Shown here in pieces: positions 1 to 5,413 of a DNA stretch of 7,579 nucleotides; positions within the stretch are counted from its first letter, which is position 1; each line of letters starts with the position of its first letter. The notes under the pieces are model-generated. The model saw only the letters and a program-made list of their open reading frames with translations. It was not told the origin of the DNA and did no database searches. A program made the position numbers and the translations under genes. Where the stretch lies: contig JAQCBM010000088.1 in the NCBI GenBank assembly GCA_027729865.1, positions 1 to 7,579 of the forward strand, read 5' to 3'. Origin of the DNA: Actinomycetota bacterium. GTDB lineage: Bacteria > Actinomycetota > Actinomycetes > S36-B12.

Positions 1-1
1 G

Positions 2-106
2 GCACGCACCATGATTCGCGATAGGGCCTGGACTCAGATCGGCGACGATCTAGTTCGCCACTATCGGTCGGTGCTGGGGCATGAAAGCAGTCGGCTGGCA
101 GCCTGA
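2..106 (+). CDS. C-terminal end of a glycosyltransferase (partial)
   Basis: Only the last 34 codons and the stop are in the window; the gene begins upstream. The readable end contains RDRAWTQIGDDLVRHYRSVL, which resembles the C-terminal helix of actinobacterial GT4 (GT-B fold) glycosyltransferases, where an R-x-W-x-x-(I/V)-G-D-E/D-L-L-x-H-Y pattern is common just before the end. Its TGA (104-106) shares its A with the ATG of the next glycosyltransferase, so the two are very probably translationally coupled in one operon. Pairs of GT4 enzymes followed by an SGNH hydrolase are a recurring arrangement in actinobacteria, which supports the call. The donor and acceptor cannot be judged from this fragment. 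The similarity is from memory of the family and the fragment is short. Confidence 0.6.
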   Translation, partial: ARTMIRDRAWTQIGDDLVRHYRSVLGHESSRLAA

Positions 107-1242
107 TGGCTCGGATCGTGCACCTTGCAAACTTCTTCGGCCCTCGCAGCGGTGGTCTCCGTACGACGATGACCCGGTTGGCAGAGGGATACATCGCAGC
201 CGGCCATGAAGTCCACATGGTCATTCCCAACCAACCTTCGGGTTGGCGCCCCAAGACACAGGCGACGGTCCATTCGCTCGCCAGCATTGCGATTCCTCGG
301 AGTGGGGGGTACCGCATCGTGCTTTCAACCCGCCACATCAGACAGGCTCTCGACACCATCGAACCCGACATTGTCGAATTGTCCGATCGCTTGACACTGT
401 TGAGTGCCGCCAGATGGGCACGGAAGAACAACACCCAGTGCACGTTGTTCGCCCATGAGCGGATTGACGGCGTGCTGGCCGAGTACGCATCGGGCCTACC
501 TGGTCGCGGCATTGCCAATCGGATGAATGAACGCATCGCGAGTGAGGTTGACACTATCGTCACGACAACGCGTTACGCCGCGGCTGAGTTCGATCGAATC
601 TCAATTCCTACATGCCACGTACCCCTTGGCGTGGACACTGATCGCTTTCGACCCCTAGTGCGGAATTCAGATGACGCCAGGCCTATCGATTTGGTGCTGT
701 GTTCACGACTGTCTCCAGAGAAGCATCCGCACAAGGCGATAGAAGTGTTGGCAGCGGGCCATCGTCTAGGCCGCAAATGGCACCTGACCGTCGTCGGTGA
801 TGGCCCGAGGATGCGTGACTTGCGGAAAATGGCTGATGGCCTGCCCGTCACGTTTGTTGGATTCGTCTCGTCCCCGCAAGATGTCGCAGCGATCCTGCAG
901 CGTTCAGATGTCGCTCTCGCGCCCGGCCCCATCGAAACGTTCGGGCTGGCGGCACTCGAGGCACTCTCGTGCGGAACGCCCGTGGTGTGCAGCAATCGAT
1001 CTGCGCTGCCGGAAGTCGTCGGACAGGCGGGGTACGCGGTATCGGAAAACGTTGACGCGTGGATTAGGGCTATAGACCGCCTTGTCCACCCCAGCCAGCT
1101 GCATGTGCGCACACTTGCCCGCGAACAGGCGCTCCAACTGCCCTGGCAGCGAGCGATCGATCGAATGCTTACGATCCACGGCTTGATGGCCGCAACCCCC
1201 AGCACCGAGATCCCCAAACGTTTCGAGCCTCAGGCGGCCTGA
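106..1242 (+). CDS. GT4-family glycosyltransferase
   Basis: A complete 378-residue retaining glycosyltransferase of the GT-B fold, GT4 family, the usual length for this family. It transfers a sugar from a nucleotide donor, probably at the inner face of the membrane. The N-terminal acceptor domain starts with the first strand and the glycine loop GPRSGG (residues 12-17). The C-terminal donor domain has HVPLGVDTDRF (171-181), the SPEKHP strand-loop (203-208), VVGDGP (229-234) and the EX7E signature E277-TFGLAAL-E285 followed by SCGTPVV. H117-E118 in the first domain matches the catalytic-site histidine region seen in mannosyltransferase-like members, but the donor sugar is not provable. There is no signal peptide and no clear membrane helix. 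The ATG overlaps the upstream TGA (TGATG) and no strong ribosome binding site is seen, so translation is likely by coupling. The SGNH hydrolase begins 1 nt after the stop, pointing to joint work on a glycolipid or other envelope glycan. The family is certain; the role is inferred. Confidence 0.93.
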   Translation: MARIVHLANFFGPRSGGLRTTMTRLAEGYIAAGHEVHMVIPNQPSGWRPKTQATVHSLASIAIPRSGGYRIVLSTRHIRQALDTIEPDIVELSDRLTLLSAARWARKNNTQCTLFAHERIDGVLAEYASGLPGRGIANRMNERIASEVDTIVTTTRYAAAEFDRISIPTCHVPLGVDTDRFRPLVRNSDDARPIDLVLCSRLSPEKHPHKAIEVLAAGHRLGRKWHLTVVGDGPRMRDLRKMADGLPVTFVGFVSSPQDVAAILQRSDVALAPGPIETFGLAALEALSCGTPVVCSNRSALPEVVGQAGYAVSENVDAWIRAIDRLVHPSQLHVRTLAREQALQLPWQRAIDRMLTIHGLMAATPSTEIPKRFEPQAA

Positions 1243-1243
1243 C

Positions 1244-2146
1244 ATGCGGGATGCCTTGACCGTTGTGGGGCTTGGCGATTCCATTGGCTACGGAATCGGC
1301 GATTGTGGCGTCAACTGGAGCGGTCCGGCGTGGGTGGGTCGCTTTGCGCATAACGTGGGGGCGGATCGAGTCTTACACCTCGCGACGCCGGGCCAACGCG
1401 CAACCGACGTTCTGTCGGTCCAAGTGCCGGCTGCACTCGCCGCTAATCCGACGGTGGCGCTCATGAGTGTGGGTGGCAACGACCTGCTCCGTGGAGATTT
1501 CAACCCCGTTGCGATATTGCGGTGCACCGAGAAGGCAATCGCGCGCCTCGTTGGCGTTGGCGCCACCGTGATCGTGCTGGGCCTACCCCAGGCATGTTTG
1601 CACGACTTCCTGCCTACCGTGGTTCGAAAGACCATCAGCGAACGCGCCCTACTGGTGAACAAGGCGCTAGCCAGCGCTGTTCGGCAGCATTCCAGGCCTC
1701 GACAAGGTGGAAGAGCCCACTTCATTGACTTGTGGACCGACCCCAGGTCATCGCAAGCTGGCTTGTGGCACATAGATCGTATGCACCCGAGCCCGCAGGG
1801 ACACGAATATCTGGCGCAGTTGGCCGCCAAGGTCAGCCGATTCCATCAATGCCAAGTCAGCCTGCCTGTTCGTCTGGAAGGGCGCTCTACCGGAAAACTG
1901 GAGTGGCTTGTACGCAATGGGGTGCCGTGGCTCCTTCGCCGATCAATAGATCTGATTCCGCAAGCCATCTTGACCATGGTGTTTCATCGCCGTCGCGTTA
2001 CCGAACTGACTGCACAACTGGATGAGGCCCTGACGGCTCGGTTCCCAACCTTGCATCAGGGCATTGCCGAAAGCCCACCATCGACGATCAATTCCTGCCC
2101 TGTCATGAACGACGACGCATCACTGGCCAAGAACAGCGCAGCTTGA
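1244..2146 (+). CDS. SGNH/GDSL-family hydrolase (esterase/lipase-like)
   Basis: A 300-residue serine esterase of the SGNH superfamily. Block I is GLGDSIGYG with nucleophile S13, block II is around LATPG (G50), block III is GGND (77-80, oxyanion N79), and block V is DRMH with catalytic D178 and H181, so all key residues are present. Such enzymes cleave or transfer acyl or acetyl groups. No signal peptide is seen, which suggests the cytoplasm. After block V come about 120 further residues, with a basic, tryptophan-containing stretch (W221, then VPWLLRR at 227-233) that could touch membranes or substrate. The start at 1244 is 1 nt after the glycosyltransferase stop and is preceded by a weak AGGCGG ribosome site. 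Together with the two glycosyltransferases it probably acts on an acylated sugar product. The last 30 residues (271-300) are encoded in DNA shared with the convergent SDR gene and look unstructured. The substrate is unknown. Confidence 0.9.
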   Translation: MRDALTVVGLGDSIGYGIGDCGVNWSGPAWVGRFAHNVGADRVLHLATPGQRATDVLSVQVPAALAANPTVALMSVGGNDLLRGDFNPVAILRCTEKAIARLVGVGATVIVLGLPQACLHDFLPTVVRKTISERALLVNKALASAVRQHSRPRQGGRAHFIDLWTDPRSSQAGLWHIDRMHPSPQGHEYLAQLAAKVSRFHQCQVSLPVRLEGRSTGKLEWLVRNGVPWLLRRSIDLIPQAILTMVFHRRRVTELTAQLDEALTARFPTLHQGIAESPPSTINSCPVMNDDASLAKNSAA

Positions 2147-2820
2147 GCGATCTCTTCACTTCGTCCCCAGCGTGCCATCGGCACCCGCGACAGGACGGAC
2201 GCCTCGGTGTTCTCGTCGCCGCGTAGGAAATCGGTGAGGTCCGTCTCGATCCACCCGGGCACCAAGGCATTCACGCGAACTCCTTGGTAGGCCACTTCGA
2301 CCGCCAAGCTGCGCGTCAATGACGCAAGGGCTGCTTTTGCTGCTCCGTAGTGCGACATCAACGGCGCACCGCGCAGGCCTGCTACGGATCCAACGTTGAT
2401 GATGGCTCCGTGATCGGATGCCGCCAGGTGCGGCAGTGCTTGCTGGATGAGGCGAACCGTTGCATCAACATTCAGCGCCATCGTCTTGCTCCAGCCAGAT
2501 AAGCGCATGGAAGCCACGGGTACCGAGAAGCTATTGCCGCCAGCGTTATTCACCAGGATGTCCAGGCGCCCCAATGCCGCAACCGTTTCACTGACTAGTC
2601 GCTCAGCGGTGGTCTCGTCAGTCACGTCAGCCGCGAAGGCGATAGCCCGGCCACCGCTTGCATTGATGGAATCTGCAACCTGCTGAATGGCATCGGGAGT
2701 GCGCGCAGCGAGTGCGACCGCGCAGCCGTGGGCCGCGAATTCCTCCGCCATTGCGCGGCCGATACCGCGAGAGGCTCCGGTGATGAGCGCCACGCGCCCC
2801 GTCAGATCCTGTGCGTCCAC
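2056..2820 (-). CDS. SDR-family NAD(P)-dependent oxidoreductase
   Basis: A 254-residue classical short-chain dehydrogenase/reductase, the standard length. The cofactor site TGASRGIG is at residues 14-21, the acidic DV contact at 65-66 and NNAG at 91-94. The catalytic tetrad is N117, S145, Y158 and K162 (YGAAK), and the C-terminal VDGG is at 246-249. R40 at the end of the second strand suggests a preference for NADP(H). The sequence resembles FabG-like and glucose-dehydrogenase-like members, but the substrate cannot be read from it. The start is GTG, preceded by AAGGGG about 5 nt upstream, which supports it over later codons. It lies 79 nt downstream of egtD on the same strand, so it may be the third gene of that transcript, although a role in ergothioneine synthesis is not known for this family. 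Its last 91 bp, including the codons for the conserved VDGG end, overlap the convergent SGNH gene in antisense. Confidence 0.93.
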   Translation of the reverse strand: MDAQDLTGRVALITGASRGIGRAMAEEFAAHGCAVALAARTPDAIQQVADSINASGGRAIAFAADVTDETTAERLVSETVAALGRLDILVNNAGGNSFSVPVASMRLSGWSKTMALNVDATVRLIQQALPHLAASDHGAIINVGSVAGLRGAPLMSHYGAAKAALASLTRSLAVEVAYQGVRVNALVPGWIETDLTDFLRGDENTEASVLSRVPMARWGRSEEIAQAALFLASDASSFMTGQELIVDGGLSAMP

Positions 2821-2899
2821 GCCTGCCCCTTACGTCGCTCCGACTCGCTGCTCTCGGTGCTCAGCATGCCGGATTCCCTATATTCCGCGCAGCCGAACC

Positions 2900-3844
2900 T
2901 CACCCCACGCGCGCGAGGGTCAGGGCGAAGTCGTCATTGCGAAACTGATGCTCGACTTGTAGTCCTGCCGACTCGAATTCCTCTCGGACCTGCTCAAGCG
3001 TGAACTTAGTGGAAACCTCGATGCGAATCTCCTCACCTGCGGCGAGGCGAATGCCCTGATCACGAATTGCGAAGTTTTGCTCCCTGCGAGATCGAAGTCG
3101 AAGATCCATGCGATTTTCCAACGCATCCCACAGAGGGACGTAGTCGAAGTCATCCTTGTCTAGATTCGTATCGCACTCGCTGTTCAAGACATCGACAACG
3201 TTCAACAAGAAGCGGGCCGTGACGCCTTCGGAATCGTCATATGCGCGAATGATGCGCTCGACATCCTTGAGCAAATCGGTACCAACAAGCATGTATCCAC
3301 CGGTTCCGGTCATCTGTCCCATCCGGTTGAAGAATTCGAAGCGTTCAACTGGATGGAGGTTTCCAATCGTGCCGCCGAGAAAGCAGGTCAGGCGCGGTCG
3401 CGGGCTCTCCGGCAACGCGATGTAAGTGGTGAAGTCCCCCACTACCGGCTGAATATCAAGCCCTGTGTACACCCGGCCCATCGACTGCGCAGACTCCACG
3501 AGCACTTCGGAGCTGATGTCGATCGGCTGGTAACAGGCAAGAGACCCGAACGATGTTCCTGCCTCGATCAGTAGGCCCGTCTTGTCTTGCACGCCTGCGC
3601 CGAACTCCACGAGCGTCCGTGCCTGCGACATTGCGAATACCTCAGAAGCACAGTCGACCAGCAAAGCTCGCTCTGCTTCCGTGGGGTAGTACTCCGGCAG
3701 CCGAGTGATCTCCTCGAATAGTCGCGAGCCGGTCTCGTCATAGAGAACACGAGCGGGTAATTCTTTGAAAGACCGTGACAGCCCCTCGGCGATGACGTCG
3801 ATCAACGCCGGACCGGAAAGGTCCACCTGTGCAGACACGGACAC
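2900..3844 (-). CDS. egtD: L-histidine N-alpha-methyltransferase EgtD (ergothioneine biosynthesis)
   Basis: EgtD uses three S-adenosylmethionine to trimethylate the alpha-amino group of L-histidine, giving hercynine, the first step of ergothioneine synthesis. At 314 residues it has the normal length of the family (Methyltransf_33). Visible hallmarks are YDETGSRLFEEIT followed by PEYYPT (50-55) near the N-terminus, the SAM-binding strand LVEFGAG (78-84), PIDIS with D109, GDF (136-138), and FLGGTIGNLHP with N162, which aligns with the histidine-binding asparagine of mycobacterial EgtD. Further on is RIEVSTKF with E276 and S278, matching the Glu-x-Ser pair that holds the substrate amino and imidazole groups. 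No key residue is missing. It follows egtB after 12 nt on the same strand, so EgtD product feeds EgtB directly. The start is uncertain by two codons: the first GTG is at 3844, but the second at 3838 has a GAGGTG ribosome site at a better distance. Confidence 0.95.
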   Translation of the reverse strand: MSVSAQVDLSGPALIDVIAEGLSRSFKELPARVLYDETGSRLFEEITRLPEYYPTEAERALLVDCASEVFAMSQARTLVEFGAGVQDKTGLLIEAGTSFGSLACYQPIDISSEVLVESAQSMGRVYTGLDIQPVVGDFTTYIALPESPRPRLTCFLGGTIGNLHPVERFEFFNRMGQMTGTGGYMLVGTDLLKDVERIIRAYDDSEGVTARFLLNVVDVLNSECDTNLDKDDFDYVPLWDALENRMDLRLRSRREQNFAIRDQGIRLAAGEEIRIEVSTKFTLEQVREEFESAGLQVEHQFRNDDFALTLARVG

Positions 3845-3847
3845 CTC
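3842..3847 (-). promoter_or_regulatory. Probable ribosome binding site deciding the egtD start
   Basis: On the minus strand the junction reads TTGAGGTGTCCGTG. GAGGTG is a perfect match to the anti-Shine-Dalgarno region. It overlaps the first possible GTG start (3842-3844) and leaves a normal spacing to the second GTG (3836-3838). The second GTG is therefore the more likely initiation codon, giving a protein two residues shorter (312). This is seen directly in sequence; the use of the site is inferred. Confidence 0.5.
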
Positions 3848-3856
3848 AACAAGCCG

Positions 3857-5278
3857 CTAGTCGAGCGGGTCCGAGAGCGAATCTGCAAGGCGCACACCGG
3901 TGAACGGCCAGCGCGAGTGCGGCGGGAAGAAGTTGCGGTAGGTCGATCGCGCGTGTCCCCTGGGTGTGACGCAAGCCCCACCGCGAAGCACCATTTGACC
4001 GGACATGAACTTGCCGTTGTACTCACCGATCGCGCCCTTCGGCGCGCTGAATCCTGGGTAGGGCAGATAGGCCGACGACGTCCACTGCCAGGCTGAATCG
4101 AAGACCTGTCGAAGACCGTCCCCACCGGAATCCGCACTCGGATGGAAACCGGAAACATCTCCCGTGGAGCGCGGTGGGCGCACTCCACTTACTCGGACGG
4201 CGTGCTCCCATTCGAATTCGGTAGGCAGCCTCTTTCCCGCCCAGGAGGCGTAGGCATCAGCCTCGTAATGACTGACATGCAGAACGGGTTCCTCCGGGCG
4301 GACGGGACGCGTTCCGTGCAACGTGTGCTCGAGCCACTGCGTGCCATCCCACTGCCAATACAGCGGCGCATCCCAGCGCTCAGCGTTCACGCGCGCCCAG
4401 CCGTCTGATAGCCATAGTTCGTGTCGTTCGTATCCGCCATCGGCGATGAACTCCATCCACTCACCGTTGGTGACCAATCGATCAGCCAGCGCGAACGGTT
4501 GAATCAAGACCGGATGGGCCGGCTTCTCATTGTCGAAGTGGAACGAGTTGTTACCGGAGTCATCGATCCAGCCGACGTCGACGATGCCGCCGTCGAACGG
4601 CAACCATTGCGCCGGCCCCACCTGGGTTGACGCCCGCCTCGAGCCGGGATACGCAACCGGTTGAAGCGGGTTCTTGGATAAGACGTGCTTGATGTCCATC
4701 AGCAACAGTTCTTGATGCTGATGCTCGTGGTGGAAGCCCAGGTTCACCAACGATGTCAGTTTCTCGCACGAGAGCTCATTGACGCTTGCCAACAGGTCGA
4801 GCATCCGATCGTCGACGTGGGCTCGGTAGTCCCCCACCTCGTACGCACCAGGCCTGGAGATGAATCCGCGCTCGGGGCGTGGATATCGAGGCCCCACGGT
4901 TTCGTAGTAACTGTTGAACAGCGTCCAGTACGTGTCCTGGTACGCATGGAAACCGGGTTGGTGCTCAGCGAGTACGAACGCCTCGAAGAACCACGTCACA
5001 TGCGCGCGATGCCACTTTGTTGGGCTGACGTCGGGCATGGTCTGGACCGTTTGGTCTTCAGGACTCAGTGGTGCCGCGAGCGTTTCGGTGAGAGCTCGGA
5101 CCGATTGGTAGGTGGCAGTTAGATCCTCGATCGCGAGTTCAGAAGCCACATCTGCGGAACCGTCTTCGGTCAGCCGCTCGGCGAAGCCCGGATGCTGCGA
5201 GAGCGTGTGGGACAGGTCATCGACAAGATGACTTGGCGAGCGAAGACTGTGACTGGTACCGGCGGTGGGTGCTGACAT
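3857..5278 (-). CDS. egtB: Ergothioneine biosynthesis protein EgtB, iron-dependent sulfoxide synthase (type II-like)
   Basis: EgtB is a non-heme iron, oxygen-dependent enzyme that joins a thiol (gamma-glutamylcysteine or cysteine) to hercynine and oxidises it to the sulfoxide. From the ATG at 5278 the protein has 473 residues. A four-helix DinB_2 domain (about 50-200) carries the three likely iron ligands H93 (KWHRAH) and H184/H188 (HEHQH). An FGE-sulfatase-like domain follows (about 225-468), with AGKRLPTEFEWE (347-358) and a C-terminal VLRGGACVTP (430-439). FNSYYE (121-126), RGFISRP (137-143) and TYRNFFPP (446-453) with RWPFTGVRLA (456-465) are features I associate with type II EgtB, as in Chloracidobacterium and Proteobacteria, not the mycobacterial type. 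The reading frame stays open to 5437, but those extra 53 residues would run through the promoter region and into the divergent gene. The ATG at 5278 has GAGGGA just upstream, so I chose it. About 48 residues precede the DinB fold, a little longer than I expect. Confidence 0.93.
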   Translation of the reverse strand: MSAPTAGTSHSLRSPSHLVDDLSHTLSQHPGFAERLTEDGSADVASELAIEDLTATYQSVRALTETLAAPLSPEDQTVQTMPDVSPTKWHRAHVTWFFEAFVLAEHQPGFHAYQDTYWTLFNSYYETVGPRYPRPERGFISRPGAYEVGDYRAHVDDRMLDLLASVNELSCEKLTSLVNLGFHHEHQHQELLLMDIKHVLSKNPLQPVAYPGSRRASTQVGPAQWLPFDGGIVDVGWIDDSGNNSFHFDNEKPAHPVLIQPFALADRLVTNGEWMEFIADGGYERHELWLSDGWARVNAERWDAPLYWQWDGTQWLEHTLHGTRPVRPEEPVLHVSHYEADAYASWAGKRLPTEFEWEHAVRVSGVRPPRSTGDVSGFHPSADSGGDGLRQVFDSAWQWTSSAYLPYPGFSAPKGAIGEYNGKFMSGQMVLRGGACVTPRGHARSTYRNFFPPHSRWPFTGVRLADSLSDPLD

Positions 5279-5413
5279 GGTCCCTCGTATGGTGACTTGC
5301 TTCCCTCGCAGCGACGCACACGTCACGCGCCGGCCGGTCCTCAGGCTGTCCGAAAGGACTCTAGCCACTGAGATCGGCTCTTCGCACCCGGGTTTGACCA
5401 CTAACCTGCGCCC
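5279..5413. promoter_or_regulatory. Divergent control region between egtB and the membrane hydrolase gene
   Basis: This 135-bp gap must hold the promoters of both neighbours. For the minus-strand egtB, TAGAGT (5363 to 5358) fits the actinobacterial TAnnnT -10 pattern, but I see no good -35 box; a start near 5351 would leave a leader of about 70 nt. That leader would include a small perfect inverted repeat, GACG-CACA-CGTC (5313-5324), and the palindrome CCGGCCGG (5330-5337). Either could be an operator or an mRNA hairpin, but both are short enough to arise by chance in GC-rich DNA. I recognise no known regulator motif or riboswitch. The region lacks a T-rich terminator. Confidence 0.4.
5402..5407 (+). 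promoter_or_regulatory. Candidate -10 box for a leaderless transcript
   Basis: TAACCT fits the actinobacterial TAnnnT -10 consensus and its last T is exactly 7 nt before the A of the ATG at 5414. That puts the expected transcription start on the A of the start codon, so the mRNA would have no 5' leader. No Shine-Dalgarno sequence is seen before this ATG, which agrees. A TTGACC lies at 5394-5399, but it is far too close to act as the -35 box. Confidence 0.45.

Noticed and set aside
573..1217. Minus-strand open frame of 214 codons opposite the GT4 gene
   Set aside because: It has arginine- and serine-rich composition, no family motif and complete overlap with the glycosyltransferase; it is a shadow frame.
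1288..1830. Minus-strand open frame of 180 codons opposite the SGNH gene
   Set aside because: It shows no motif, its composition is typical of a shadow frame, and the opposite strand has all four SGNH catalytic blocks.
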